This document shows, one piece after another, positions 1-9,312 of a stretch of DNA of 64,000 nucleotides. Position numbers and translations under genes: made by a program. Source of the stretch: Lysinibacillus fusiformis (GTDB lineage: Bacteria; Bacillota; Bacilli; Bacillales_A; Planococcaceae); assembly GCF_003049525.1 (NCBI RefSeq), contig NZ_PYWL01000001.1:744001-808000 (forward strand), written 5' to 3'. The number at the start of each line of letters is the position of its first letter. The stretch's first letter is position 1. The notes under the pieces are model-generated. The model was not told where the DNA came from. It saw only the letters and a program-made list of their open reading frames with translations, and ran no database searches.

Positions 1-100
1 TCCATAATGATAAAAATAAGCGATATCTAACATTCGGCAGCAATACATATAGACCAATAACATCAACAGACGTTAATATACCTGCAAGAATTCCCTGCAA
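1..100 (-). CDS. Partial membrane protein, possibly MntP-like
   Basis: The 5' end of a minus-strand gene runs off the left edge. A TTG codon at 100 follows an AGAAGGAG ribosome binding site by 7 bases and opens about 33 residues without a stop. The peptide starts MQGILAGILTSVDVIG and looks like a first membrane segment. In B. subtilis the gene downstream of ywlC on this strand is the manganese efflux pump mntP (ywlD). The glycine-rich helix with an aspartate fits a transporter of that kind, but the fragment is too short to assign. The identity is inferred mainly from synteny. Confidence 0.4.
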   Translation of the reverse strand, partial: MQGILAGILTSVDVIGLYVLLPNVRYRLFLSLW

Positions 101-217
101 GAATGCACTCCTTCTCTCCCTAATATTTTATCATTTTATGCTCGAAAATACATTATTATCATATTTGTCCACATAAGATTTTCCTTTTTATAAATATGAT
201 CCATGCACATAAAAAAA

Positions 218-252
218 GACAAAAGACATGTGAATTTTCAATGTCTTTTGTC
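218..252 (-). terminator. Intrinsic terminator after ywlC
   Basis: A perfect 12-bp stem (218–229 with 241–252) with an 11-base loop is followed on the minus strand by seven T residues. It lies just past the ywlC stop codon and closes the prfA–prmC–spoIIR–ywlC gene run. Confidence 0.85.
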
Positions 253-264
253 ACTCAACTTTAT

Positions 265-1299
265 TTACAATGAATACCATTTGCCACCAGAGGCCTTTTC
301 AAGTCTATTCATAATAGCTGCCCCTACGCCTTCCGTCGAAGTCGTCGTAGCTAAAATAACGGTAGCTGTTGTTTTATCACAGGCTCTAAGTGCATGGTAT
401 AATGAAGCACCCATTTCTTCTTTACTTCCCTCTGCACCTACTGAAAAGTAAAAATCAGCTTTACTATGTTGTAAATTTTCAGGTGCAAGAAGTGCTACAG
501 CATGTCCTTGCTGCTGTAATTGTTGAACAGCTTCGCTTACTTCCCCATCATGACAATTAATTAAATATACCGGTGCATTTGGTGCATAATGTGTATATTT
601 CATGCCCGGAGCCTTTGGAGTCTCTTCTAGTTTCTGCTCTATTTTAGTTGGTTGAATAACCGGACCAATTTTAGCTTCAAGCATCTCCTTCGTAATGCCA
701 CCTGGACGTAAAATTACTGGAGGCTCATGTGTCACATCTAATACAGTGGACTCTAGCCCAATACCTGTGGAACCTCCATCTAAAATATAAGGTATGTACC
801 CTCCCAAATCATCTAAAACATGGATAGCTTCCGTTGGACTCGGCTTACCACTACGATTAGCACTTGGCGCAGCAAGCGGTTTTTGAAGCTGCTGTAATAA
901 GGCAAGTGCTACTGGATGATCTGGCATCCGAATACCCACAGTCGATAATCCAGCCGTTACACTTTGAGCCAGCACATTTGGTTTAGCAGGCATCACAAGC
1001 GTTAACGGTCCTGGCCAAAATAAATCCATGCATTGCTTGGCAATTTCAGAAATATGTTCTATATAATTCGTTACTTCCTCTTTTGTACCAACATGAACAA
1101 TTAAAGGGTTATCTGAAGGGCGGCCCTTCGCTTCAAATATCTTCTTCACTGCCACATCATTTGTTGCAACAGCTCCTAGCCCATAAACCGTTTCTGTCGG
1201 AAATGCTACTACCTCTCCCGCATTTAAGATATCCACAGCTTGTGTATAATTAATTTGACTATTCACATTACTGTCCACAACCTTGCAAACGGTTTCCAT
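265..1299 (-). CDS. ywlC: L-threonylcarbamoyladenylate synthase (Sua5/YwlC)
   Basis: This enzyme makes threonylcarbamoyl-AMP from threonine, bicarbonate and ATP, the first step of the t6A37 modification of ANN-reading tRNAs in the cytoplasm. At 344 aa it is the long Sua5 form: an N-terminal YrdC domain (about 15–205) with the motif FPTETVYGLG, then KGRPSDNPLIVH and the SANRSGKPSPT segment, and a C-terminal Sua5 domain (about 225–340). It follows spoIIR on the same strand, as in B. subtilis. An AAGGTAGG-type binding site precedes the ATG at 1299. Family assignment is firm. Confidence 0.95.
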   Translation of the reverse strand: METVCKVVDSNVNSQINYTQAVDILNAGEVVAFPTETVYGLGAVATNDVAVKKIFEAKGRPSDNPLIVHVGTKEEVTNYIEHISEIAKQCMDLFWPGPLTLVMPAKPNVLAQSVTAGLSTVGIRMPDHPVALALLQQLQKPLAAPSANRSGKPSPTEAIHVLDDLGGYIPYILDGGSTGIGLESTVLDVTHEPPVILRPGGITKEMLEAKIGPVIQPTKIEQKLEETPKAPGMKYTHYAPNAPVYLINCHDGEVSEAVQQLQQQGHAVALLAPENLQHSKADFYFSVGAEGSKEEMGASLYHALRACDKTTATVILATTTSTEGVGAAIMNRLEKASGGKWYSL

Positions 1300-1400
1300 G
1301 ATTAAAACCTACCTTCACTTATTGATTCTTACTGAATTATCCACATATTGTTTATAACTTCTTAAAAAATGTGCATAAGTTATCTGAATTTGTGAACAAT

Positions 1401-1991
1401 TCATGCAAAAAGCCCTTTCACCCATTCCCAAATAAAGAATGTTACTTGCTCTTCCTCTTCTGGCTCTTCTGCTTTTACTTCTTCTTTTTCAGGCTCGCAA
1501 ATGGATGGGAATATACTGCACCACCAGTTATCGCCACGCGCATCACCAATTTTAACTACAATGGAGTGATACACATTTTGTGGATATAATACCGCTCCCT
1601 GTCTTTTAGGCGGAAATAAGTTATCCCCAACCACTACCTGTGTATCAATCTGTGGATAGTTTTCGCTTAATTCTGTTTCAATTTGTTGCTTTAATGTTTG
1701 AGTTTGCTCATTCCCCGCAACTCCTGCAGTTACTACTTGCATAAAATAGGGCTTTAATTCTTCCACAAGCTGCTCTTTCTCATATTGATCTTGTGCTGTA
1801 TTGCTGTTAGCAATTACACGAATTCTAAAATCGTTTTCTTGTTCTTGATTAGTAGCCTCTTTTGCAAAACCTACTAATGATGGAATATATAACACACATA
1901 GCTGTAAGGCAATGGCCACTACTACTAATCTAGCAAACGCTAGAAAAATATTTTGTTTAGGTAATCTAATAAACTTGTATTCATTTAACAT
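1401..1991 (-). CDS. spoIIR: Stage II sporulation protein R
   Basis: SpoIIR is the forespore signalling protein that triggers SpoIIGA to process pro-sigma-E in the mother cell. The 196-aa protein has an N-terminal membrane segment (about residues 18–40), the family core with FRIRVIANSNTAQDQYEK, and GDARGDNWWCSIFPSIC near the end. B. subtilis SpoIIR is somewhat longer. Here the tail is a Glu-rich stretch ending in a hydrophobic FFIWEWVKGLFA patch. An AAGGAGGG site precedes the ATG. Its place between prmC and ywlC matches B. subtilis. In that species it is sigma-F dependent; I did not verify such a promoter here. Confidence 0.93.
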   Translation of the reverse strand: MLNEYKFIRLPKQNIFLAFARLVVVAIALQLCVLYIPSLVGFAKEATNQEQENDFRIRVIANSNTAQDQYEKEQLVEELKPYFMQVVTAGVAGNEQTQTLKQQIETELSENYPQIDTQVVVGDNLFPPKRQGAVLYPQNVYHSIVVKIGDARGDNWWCSIFPSICEPEKEEVKAEEPEEEEQVTFFIWEWVKGLFA

Positions 1992-2035
1992 ATAAATCCC
2001 TCCTTGCTCAACATTGTTGGCAAGATGAAGACACT

Positions 2036-2896
2036 TTATACATGAATCTCACAAAAAATCATTCGCGGTTTCCCATTAATATCTTTTTCTATCGAAATCG
2101 TAGCCTGTGGAAAACTATCTTGAAAGAATTTTGCTACTTTTTCACCTTGTGTATAACCGATTTCTAATCCAATTAATGCAGGTCTATTCATATACATTGG
2201 CAATTGCTCTGCTAATTGTCGATATAAAATAAGACCATCTTCCTCCGCAAATAGTGCGCTATGGGGCTCATGCTTTAGTACAACATCTGACATAGCCTCA
2301 GCCTCATCAAACGCGATATATGGAGGATTCGATAAAATAATATCAAATTTTTCACCCGCGAGCGGAGCAGTTAAATCTCCCAACCTAAAATCAATATCAG
2401 CCTCTAATCTCTGTGCATTTTTTTGTGCTGTCGCTAATGCATCCTCGGATAAATCAGTTGCTACGACCGATAACGCAGGACATTCCAGCTTCATTGAAAT
2501 GGCAATAGCCCCACTACCCGTACCTATATCAGCTACCTTCAATGCTTGATGTTGAAATAGTTTAGTCATACGATTAATAGTGCCAAGAATTAGTTCTTCC
2601 GTTTCCGGTCGAGGAATTAAAACTGATTCATTGACGATAAATGAACGACCATAAAACTCCTCACTTCCCACACAATACTGAACTGGGCGACCATTGACAT
2701 GTTCTTCTATAAGAGCTTTAAATTTTACTTGCTGTTCTTCTGTTAATTTATCCTGTAAATGTAGCATAACCTCTGAATAACTTGTACCAAGTATATGCTG
2801 CATAACAATACGTGCCGCAGTTTGCTCCCGACCATTATCCACTAAAAAAGAAGAAGCCCACTCAAGGGCCTCCATCACATTTTTATAAGTCATCAT
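2036..2896 (-). CDS. prmC: Release factor glutamine N5-methyltransferase
   Basis: PrmC methylates the glutamine of the GGQ motif of release factors RF1 and RF2 using S-adenosylmethionine. The 286-aa protein has an N-terminal helical release-factor-binding domain (about 1–85) and a class I methyltransferase fold with [13 protein letters not shown] (SAM loop) and the catalytic NPPY signature (LSNPPYIAF). The gene start overlaps the end of prfA by 14 bases, so the modifier is probably translationally coupled to its substrate. Length and motifs match the family. Confidence 0.96.
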   Translation of the reverse strand: MMTYKNVMEALEWASSFLVDNGREQTAARIVMQHILGTSYSEVMLHLQDKLTEEQQVKFKALIEEHVNGRPVQYCVGSEEFYGRSFIVNESVLIPRPETEELILGTINRMTKLFQHQALKVADIGTGSGAIAISMKLECPALSVVATDLSEDALATAQKNAQRLEADIDFRLGDLTAPLAGEKFDIILSNPPYIAFDEAEAMSDVVLKHEPHSALFAEEDGLILYRQLAEQLPMYMNRPALIGLEIGYTQGEKVAKFFQDSFPQATISIEKDINGKPRMIFCEIHV

Positions 2897-3959
2897 TTAA
2901 ACGCTCTAACTTCGATGCTTGTTCTTCTAAAATAAGCGTATCGATAATTTCGTCCAATCTACCTTCGACGATTTGATCTAGCTTTTGAATCGTTAACCCA
3001 ATACGGTGGTCTGTTACACGGTTTTGTGGATAATTGTATGTGCGAATTCGCTCTGAACGATCACCAGAACCCACAGCTGACTTACGTGTGGCATCGATCT
3101 CTTTTTGCGCTTCTTGCATATACATATCAGCTACACGAGCGCGTAAAATTTTCATTGCCTTTTCACGGTTTTTAATTTGAGAACGCTCATCCTGCATGGA
3201 AACTACAACACCCGTTGGTAAATGGGTCATACGAACCGCAGACATCGTTGTATTTACGGATTGACCACCCGCACCAGAAGATGCAAATGTGTCTACACGA
3301 ATGTCTTTTTCATGAATTTCAACGTCTACTTCCTCTACCTCAGGTAAACATGCTACTGTTGCTGTTGATGTATGGATACGTCCTTGTGATTCGGTAGCTG
3401 GTACACGTTGTACACGGTGTGCACCATTTTCAAATTTGAACTTTGAATAAGCACCTTGACCGTTAATCATAAAGATCACTTCTTTATAGCCGCCCATTGG
3501 GTTTGGAGTGGCTTCCATAATATCAATTTTCCAGCCTTGTGTTTCTGCATAACGAGAATACATGCGGAATAAATCACCAGCAAAAATATTTGCCTCGTCT
3601 CCACCAGCCGCTCCACGAATTTCCATAATAACGTTCTTATTATCATTAGGATCTTTGGGAATTAATAAAATACGTAAACGTTCCTCAAGTTCTTCCTGCT
3701 GTGCTTTTAATAGGTTAAATTCTTCCTTTACCATTTCATGCATATCAGGATCTTTTTCGCTATCTAACATTTCACGTGTATCTACTAATTGCTCTTTGAC
3801 ATTTTTATATTCACGATACGAATCCACAGTTTCTTGGATATCTGACTGTTCCTTCGAATATTCACGTAATTTCTTACTATCATTAACAATATCCGGGTCG
3901 CTTAAAAGCTCTGTCAGCCTTTCATAGCGATCCTCCACTGCCTGTAATCGATCAAACAT
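2883..3959 (-). CDS. prfA: Peptide chain release factor 1
   Basis: RF1 reads UAA and UAG stop codons and releases the peptide. The 358-aa protein carries the GGQ motif ([12 protein letters not shown]), the site modified by the neighbouring PrmC, and the PxT-type anticodon loop as [10 protein letters not shown], which distinguishes RF1 from RF2. The ATG at 3959 is preferred over an upstream GTG because GAGGTG lies 6 bases before it. The gene is followed by prmC with an overlap, the usual Firmicutes arrangement. Confidence 0.97.
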   Translation of the reverse strand: MFDRLQAVEDRYERLTELLSDPDIVNDSKKLREYSKEQSDIQETVDSYREYKNVKEQLVDTREMLDSEKDPDMHEMVKEEFNLLKAQQEELEERLRILLIPKDPNDNKNVIMEIRGAAGGDEANIFAGDLFRMYSRYAETQGWKIDIMEATPNPMGGYKEVIFMINGQGAYSKFKFENGAHRVQRVPATESQGRIHTSTATVACLPEVEEVDVEIHEKDIRVDTFASSGAGGQSVNTTMSAVRMTHLPTGVVVSMQDERSQIKNREKAMKILRARVADMYMQEAQKEIDATRKSAVGSGDRSERIRTYNYPQNRVTDHRIGLTIQKLDQIVEGRLDEIIDTLILEEQASKLERLNDDL

Positions 3960-4129
3960 GGATTTCACCTCTATTTAGTTTCTTAAATTGCTCCTATTTA
4001 CCAAGAGCTCTCCATTAAAATTATGCTAAAGCATAATGGTTATTTATAATGTGTATGTCCACTACTTAGTATAAAAAACTTTTCGCATATACGCCACTTT
4101 TTCTTAGTGCTTCATACTGTGACCTTCCA

Positions 4130-4702
4130 TTATAGCGAAGGATGAGCATGACATTTTCGGCATACTGGATAATAGGAATCATTTCCACCAATTTGAATTT
4201 GATCTCCTGTATATACAGGCTGTCCATTTCCATCTACTCGTAAATTCATCGTTGCTTTTTTATGGCAGAACCAACAAATGGTTTTCATTTCTTCAATTTT
4301 ATCTGCATATGTAAGCATGTATTGGCTGCCTTCAAACAGTTCATTTTGAAAATCATTTTTTAAGCCAAAGCCCATGACTGGAATATCTAATTCATCCACA
4401 ATGTTAGCTAGTTGTAAAACATGCGCTTTTTTTAAAAATTGAACTTCATCCACAAGTACACAATATGGTTTAACCGAATTGTTTCGCACAAGTTCAAAAA
4501 TATTTGTATCTTCATAAACAGGGATGGCTTGCTGTCTTAGACCTACTCGACTGGAAACAAAACCAACCTCATCACGTGTATCTAATCCTGATGTAAACAT
4601 CATTACAGGTTTCTGTTGTTCTTCATAATTATGGGCAACTTTTAAAATCTCTATTGATTTTCCACTATTCATTGCACCATGTTTAAAATATAGCTGCGCC
4701 AT
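4130..4702 (-). CDS. tdk: Thymidine kinase
   Basis: This kinase phosphorylates thymidine to dTMP in pyrimidine salvage. The 190-aa protein has the P-loop GAMNSGKS at residues about 9–16, the Walker B segment [10 protein letters not shown], and a zinc-binding lasso domain with CWFCHKKA and VCRKCH cysteines. The reading frame extends further upstream, but the ATG at 4702 has an AGGGAG site 8 bases before it and matches the conserved [16 protein letters not shown] start. The neighbours rpmE and prfA are as in B. subtilis. Confidence 0.97.
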   Translation of the reverse strand: MAQLYFKHGAMNSGKSIEILKVAHNYEEQQKPVMMFTSGLDTRDEVGFVSSRVGLRQQAIPVYEDTNIFELVRNNSVKPYCVLVDEVQFLKKAHVLQLANIVDELDIPVMGFGLKNDFQNELFEGSQYMLTYADKIEEMKTICWFCHKKATMNLRVDGNGQPVYTGDQIQIGGNDSYYPVCRKCHAHPSL

Positions 4703-4779
4703 ACTGTCTTCTCCCTTTCTTTTGGTCGATCTGTATTTTGAAAAGACTTGCATCAACGTGTCATATTTACTGAAAAAAA

Positions 4780-4807
4780 TACCTGCCAAGCACATGCTTG
4801 GCAGGTA
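4780..4807 (-). terminator. Terminator after rpmE
   Basis: A 13-bp perfect stem (4780–4792 with 4795–4807) is followed on the minus strand by a T run. It sits just past the rpmE stop codon and separates rpmE from tdk. Confidence 0.85.
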
Positions 4808-4818
4808 TTAAACTAACA

Positions 4819-5022
4819 TTAGTTTTTAAGACCGTATTTTTTGTTGAAACGATCCACGCGACCATCAGCAGACGCGAATTTTTGACGGCCAGTATAGAAT
4901 GGGTGACATTCGTTGCAGAACTCGACAACGATGTTTTCTTTTACTGAACCAGTTTTGAAAGTGTTCCCACAAGAGCAAGTTACTGTTGCTTCTTTGTAGT
5001 CTGGATGAATTCCTTGTTTCAT
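4819..5022 (-). CDS. rpmE: 50S ribosomal protein L31, zinc-binding type
   Basis: This is a 67-aa L31 of the large ribosomal subunit. It keeps four zinc-ligand cysteines: the pair in TCSCGN and the pair in FCNECHPFY. It is therefore the C+ (zinc-containing) type rather than the zinc-independent YtiA form. In B. subtilis rpmE directly follows rho; here about 8 kb of iron-uptake genes lie between them. The gene has its own terminator and a leader of about 150 bases containing a hairpin (5054–5079). Confidence 0.96.
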   Translation of the reverse strand: MKQGIHPDYKEATVTCSCGNTFKTGSVKENIVVEFCNECHPFYTGRQKFASADGRVDRFNKKYGLKN

Positions 5023-5053
5023 ATTCGTTTTCTCCTCTCGCCCTGAACCATCT

Positions 5054-5079
5054 GGAACAGAGTATTATCGAACTGTACC
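5054..5079 (-). promoter_or_regulatory. Hairpin in the rpmE leader, unassigned
   Basis: On the minus strand GGTACAG (5079–5073) can pair with CTGTTCC (5060–5054) around a 12-base loop, 32 bases before the rpmE start. L31 leaders that bind the protein are known in Firmicutes, but I cannot match this one to a published consensus. Function is unproven. Confidence 0.25.
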
Positions 5080-5204
5080 TTACATAGCCCGAATATGAGT
5101 GAAACCATCAGCTATATATGTACACGTTGCATACTTATGAAGTATAGCATAGGCGTTTTATTATTTTCAAGAAAAAAATATCAAAAGAAATATTTCAATA
5201 GTTT

Positions 5205-6254
5205 TTATCCACGAACCTCACGATAATCATTATCTTGTAACCCTATTTTTTCATTTCGCTCTTTGAAACGGATATTATGGGAAGAAACATAAGCAACTTT
5301 TGGTGCATCAGGTTCTATTAATAGTTTTGCACTATTTAACGCTAATACGCCATCTGTAAAGGCACCTGCTATTAGCCTAACTTTACTTGGATGATCAATA
5401 AAATCACCCGCCCCATAGATTCCTTCTATATTAGTTTCTCTCTTTTCATTGACGAGTGCTACGCCATCTTCTATATGTAATCCCCATTCTTCTAGTGCAC
5501 CATAATCACATTTTAAGCCATGGTTCACAATAACGGCATCTACTTCAACTCGCTCTATCTCTTCCGTCTCTTTATTCATAATCGATACAGACTGGATTAA
5601 ATCTCCATCACTATGTAATTGCACTACTTCATATGGCGTTTTTACACATACGGAGGATTCCTTCATCCGTAAAACGTTCTTTTCATGACCCCCGAAGTCC
5701 TCTCGACGATGAACGATCGTAACACTCGCTGCAATTGGCTCTAACTCATTCGCCCAATCGACGGCTGAATTACCACCGCCTGAAATTAAAACATGTTTAT
5801 CCCGGAAAATCTCTAATTCCTGTACAGTGTAGTGTAAATTAGTTACTTCATAGCGATCTGCTCCTTCTATTTCAAGCTTTTGCATCGTTAGAACTCCATA
5901 ACCCACTGCCAAAATCACTGTTTTAGAATAATGCTTTTCACCCGTCGAGGAAGTTAATATAAATGTTCCATCTGGTTGTTTTTCTAATCCTTCTATCTTT
6001 TGATTTAAAACAATTGTCGGATCAAAAGTTTGAGCTTGTTCAACAAGCTGGTTGATAAGCTGTCCGCCTAAAATAGGTGTAACTCCACCAACGTCCCAAA
6101 TCATTTTTTCAGGATAAATTAACATACGACCACCGAGCTGAGAGCTATACTCGATAATTTTCGTTTTTAAATCTCGCATGCCACTATAAAAGGCTGTATA
6201 GAGACCTGCTGGACCACCGCCAACAATCGTTACATCATATAGTTCTTTCACCAT
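5205..6254 (-). CDS. Thioredoxin reductase-like ferredoxin–NADP+ reductase (YumC/YcgT type)
   Basis: This flavoprotein transfers electrons between NADPH and ferredoxin or flavodoxin. The 349-aa protein has an N-terminal FAD-binding [13 protein letters not shown] motif, a second dinucleotide fold with [12 protein letters not shown] followed by [10 protein letters not shown], and the C-terminal [19 protein letters not shown] segment. It lacks the CxxC redox pair of true thioredoxin reductases, as ferredoxin reductases of this family do. It is the last gene of the iron-siderophore run. A role in reductive iron release is plausible, because the B. subtilis paralogue ycgT belongs to the Fur regulon; that is inference. 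Confidence 0.88.
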   Translation of the reverse strand: MVKELYDVTIVGGGPAGLYTAFYSGMRDLKTKIIEYSSQLGGRMLIYPEKMIWDVGGVTPILGGQLINQLVEQAQTFDPTIVLNQKIEGLEKQPDGTFILTSSTGEKHYSKTVILAVGYGVLTMQKLEIEGADRYEVTNLHYTVQELEIFRDKHVLISGGGNSAVDWANELEPIAASVTIVHRREDFGGHEKNVLRMKESSVCVKTPYEVVQLHSDGDLIQSVSIMNKETEEIERVEVDAVIVNHGLKCDYGALEEWGLHIEDGVALVNEKRETNIEGIYGAGDFIDHPSKVRLIAGAFTDGVLALNSAKLLIEPDAPKVAYVSSHNIRFKERNEKIGLQDNDYREVRG

Positions 6255-6346
6255 TATTAGATTCCATCCCCTTCATGCTAATTCCGAGAATTATGATAGG
6301 TACTCGGCTACCCCACCTTTATTGTTCACAAAAATACTTTCACTAT

Positions 6347-7381
6347 CTATTCCTTTAATCGTGCTAATAAATACAAGAAATAAGGAGCGCCTATAACGGC
6401 AACGACGATCCCCGCTGGAATTTCTGAAGGCTCGAGTATAGAACGACCAATCGTATCAGCCATTAATACGAGAAAACCCCCTAATAATGCCGCCGCAGGA
6501 AGTAAAAATTGATGCTTTGCCCCAACCAGTTGGCGAGCTAAATGTGGAGCGATGAGCCCTACGAAGCCAATGCCACCACTTACAGAAACACTAGCGCCTG
6601 CTAAGCCAACTGCTGCGGCTAATAACCAACGCCGCTCTTTTTCAATCGAGGCCCCTAATCCGACAGCTGTTAATTCGCCTAAATTCAAAATGTTTAATAC
6701 CCGAGATTTCGCATAAACAAATGGTAACAAGATCACTAACCATGGTAATAATGAAAGAACAAATCTCCAATTCGAACCCCATATGCTCCCTGCCAGCCAT
6801 GTTGCCACAAACTGATAATTTTCAGGTGATAGGCGTAGTGTTAGCACAATCATTGCTGAGCTAATACCTGCTGCTACAGCTACCCCTGTTAAAATTAAAC
6901 GCATGGGTGTAATACCTTCATGTCGTTTATAAGAAAGTGAATAAATCAGAATTGCCGTTAAGCCTGCTCCTATAAAGGCAAGTACTGGCAGTAAATAGAC
7001 AGGTGCCGCCTTCGTTGTTGGAAAAAATGAAATATACAGCATAACTGCAAGACCAGCACCCGCATTAATCCCTAAAATACCTGGGTCTGCTAAAGCATTT
7101 TTAGAAACACCTTGTAAAATAGCACCTGAAATAGCTAAACCCATTCCCACTAATACAGCTATCACGATTCGTGGAAGCCTAAATTCAAATAGGATTAATT
7201 GTTGCTGTGCATCTCCTTGTCCAAAAAGAGTCTTAAAAACCTCCATTGGTGTTAGCTTAATCACCCCAGTATTCATACTAATCACAAAGGTAATGAAGAT
7301 TAACACAAGCAATGTAGCAATAATGATAAAATTTTTCTTTTTTGTCTTCTGCTGACTTGGCGTTAAATAGCTGTTACTCAT
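6347..7381 (-). CDS. Iron-siderophore ABC transporter permease (FecCD family)
   Basis: This is one of two membrane subunits that pass ferric siderophore through the cytoplasmic membrane. The 344-aa protein has about nine to ten hydrophobic segments and FecCD signatures: FRLPRIVIAVLVGMGLAISGAILQG near the front and GGIGFVGLIAPHLAR in the ATPase-contact loop. Its ATG overlaps the stop of the upstream permease gene by 4 bases, so the two are coupled and probably form a heterodimer. Confidence 0.93.
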   Translation of the reverse strand: MSNSYLTPSQQKTKKKNFIIIATLLVLIFITFVISMNTGVIKLTPMEVFKTLFGQGDAQQQLILFEFRLPRIVIAVLVGMGLAISGAILQGVSKNALADPGILGINAGAGLAVMLYISFFPTTKAAPVYLLPVLAFIGAGLTAILIYSLSYKRHEGITPMRLILTGVAVAAGISSAMIVLTLRLSPENYQFVATWLAGSIWGSNWRFVLSLLPWLVILLPFVYAKSRVLNILNLGELTAVGLGASIEKERRWLLAAAVGLAGASVSVSGGIGFVGLIAPHLARQLVGAKHQFLLPAAALLGGFLVLMADTIGRSILEPSEIPAGIVVAVIGAPYFLYLLARLKE

Positions 7382-8430
7382 AGCTCTTTCCCTCCTTTAC
7401 GTGCTAAATACAGGAAGAAAGGAACACCAATAAAGGCAATTAAAGCACCAATCGGCGTTTCATAAGGAGGATTGATAATGCGTGCTACTAAATCAGCTAA
7501 CACCACAAGCAACGCTCCATATACTAACGAACAAACGATAATCCAGCGATAATCATGACCAACTATGTATCTCGTTAAATGGGGAATTATTAAGCCTACA
7601 AAACCAACTGCTCCTACAACAGAAACTGCCGCACCCGCTAAAATTAACACAATGATCATTCCCCATACTTTTACAACACCCGTACGTTGTCCGAGCCCAA
7701 CAGCAATTTCCTCCCCTAAGCTCAGTACAGTGATTGAACGTGATAAAATAAGAGCTCCTATCATCGCAATAAGTATCCAAGGTGATAATATTTGTAGATG
7801 GCTCCATTTTGTTCCCGAAACACCGCCCGCATACCAAAAGGCAAGGTCTTGACCAATACGGTAATAAAGAGCAATCCCTTCTCCTAGCGCTCCAAGCAAT
7901 GCACTAACAGCCGCACCAGCCAAAACAAGTCGCATAGGTGTTAAACCACCTTTAGACAGCGACCCAATACCATAAACAATGGCTACCCCAAGACCTGCTC
8001 CAATAAAGGACCATAAAATTAAAAACATATAAGGCATACCAGGGAAAAAGGCAAAGCACACTGCCAACATAAATGCGGCTCCAGAGTTCAAGCCCAACAA
8101 TCCTGAATCTGCTAATGGGTTACGTGTCATACCTTGCATAATCGCCCCCGCTACTGCAAAGCTTGCTCCTACTAGAGCTGCCCCGAGTACTCGCGGTAAG
8201 CGGATATCATGAATAATTTGATGTGTAGTTAATTCTGGTGAAAAATGGGTAACTGCTGTCCAAACAGTACCCAGTGAAATATCTGCTGCACCAAAAGAGA
8301 TCGATAAGCCAATAGCTAAAATTAATCCAATTACTCCTACAATTAAAGCTACTACTCCACGGATCGGATGAGATCGTTTCTGTAGCTCCTCTAAATCGTT
8401 GAGCTCTCCTACTCCTGTCGACGTAGTCAT
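7378..8430 (-). CDS. Iron-siderophore ABC transporter permease (FecCD family)
   Basis: This is the second FecCD-type permease subunit, 350 aa. It has a hydrophilic N-terminal stretch of about 20 residues, the motif DIRLPRVLGAALVGASFAVAGAIMQG, and VGAVGFVGLIIPHLTRY before the last helices. An AAGGAGG site lies 7 bases before the ATG. The gene is between the ATPase gene and the other permease gene, so all parts of one uptake transporter are contiguous on this strand. Confidence 0.93.
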   Translation of the reverse strand: MTTSTGVGELNDLEELQKRSHPIRGVVALIVGVIGLILAIGLSISFGAADISLGTVWTAVTHFSPELTTHQIIHDIRLPRVLGAALVGASFAVAGAIMQGMTRNPLADSGLLGLNSGAAFMLAVCFAFFPGMPYMFLILWSFIGAGLGVAIVYGIGSLSKGGLTPMRLVLAGAAVSALLGALGEGIALYYRIGQDLAFWYAGGVSGTKWSHLQILSPWILIAMIGALILSRSITVLSLGEEIAVGLGQRTGVVKVWGMIIVLILAGAAVSVVGAVGFVGLIIPHLTRYIVGHDYRWIIVCSLVYGALLVVLADLVARIINPPYETPIGALIAFIGVPFFLYLARKGGKEL

Positions 8431-8476
8431 TTTATTTCCTCCTTATAAACTTCCCAATAAACATACAGACTAGATT

Positions 8477-9271
8477 TTATTTCTTCATATCGTATAGCTG
8501 ATAGGATAGGCAGATTGGATTTTTACTATATGGACAAACAGCCATTTCAGCATCAATATTGAACACTCTTTGTAAATTTTCCTTTGTCATCACTTCTTCT
8601 GGACTTCCATCCACCATTAAATTCCCGTCTCTCATGGCCATGATAAAGTGGGAGAAGCGTGATGCATGATTCAAATCATGTAATACCATGATTATTGTTC
8701 GACCTTCTTCTTTATTTAACTTTTGTAAAAGCAATAAAATATCTAGCTGATGGGCTAAATCTAAATACGTGGTTGGTTCATCCAGTACTAGAATATCAGT
8801 GCCTTGTGCTAATGCCATGGCAATCCAAACCCTTTGACGTTGGCCACCTGACAATGCTTCAATCGGTCGATCACTAAATTCCCTTAATCCCGTCACATCA
8901 ATAGCCCAATGAATATACTCATAGTCTTCCTTGCGCAATGTACCAAACCCGACTTGGTGAGGAAAGCGACCATATGATACTAGCTCAAAAACAGTTAAGC
9001 CTCCTGGGGCTGTTGCCGTTTGAGGCAAAATAGCCATTCTTTTGGCTACTTCCTTGGTCTTCAATTGGTGAATTGCTTTACCATCTAAATAAACCGCCCC
9101 ATTTTGAGTCTGAAGTACACGGGCTACTGCCTTTAATAAAGTAGATTTCCCACAACCATTTGGACCGATAATTGTGGAAATCTGCCCTTTTGGAATTTCC
9201 ACGCTTAAATCATTGACTATGAGCGTCGAGGAATAACCAATCGCCACACGATCTATTTCTAGTACTGACAT
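8477..9271 (-). CDS. Iron-siderophore ABC transporter ATP-binding protein
   Basis: This ATPase energises siderophore import. The 264-aa protein has Walker A GPNGCGKST, signature LSGGQRQRVW, Walker B ILVLDEPTTYLD and a VLHDLNHASRF switch region, the FepC/FecE pattern. Its C-terminal segment ends in a cysteine-containing CPYSKNPICL stretch common in Gram-positive homologues. The ATG at 9271 is chosen because AAAGGAAG lies 7 bases upstream; the frame is open further upstream. Confidence 0.93.
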   Translation of the reverse strand: MSVLEIDRVAIGYSSTLIVNDLSVEIPKGQISTIIGPNGCGKSTLLKAVARVLQTQNGAVYLDGKAIHQLKTKEVAKRMAILPQTATAPGGLTVFELVSYGRFPHQVGFGTLRKEDYEYIHWAIDVTGLREFSDRPIEALSGGQRQRVWIAMALAQGTDILVLDEPTTYLDLAHQLDILLLLQKLNKEEGRTIIMVLHDLNHASRFSHFIMAMRDGNLMVDGSPEEVMTKENLQRVFNIDAEMAVCPYSKNPICLSYQLYDMKK

Positions 9272-9312
9272 AATTAACTTCCTTTCATTTTTGAGAGTGC
9301 TTTGAACCAACC

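Noticed and set aside
5023-5204. Known L31 leader RNA
   Set aside because: A hairpin is visible, but I could not match the published consensus, so only a low-confidence hairpin is listed.
7553-7852. Overlapping antisense frames inside permease genes
   Set aside because: They are shadows of the coding strand with no binding site or plausible protein composition; the same holds for the other opposite-strand frames inside core genes.
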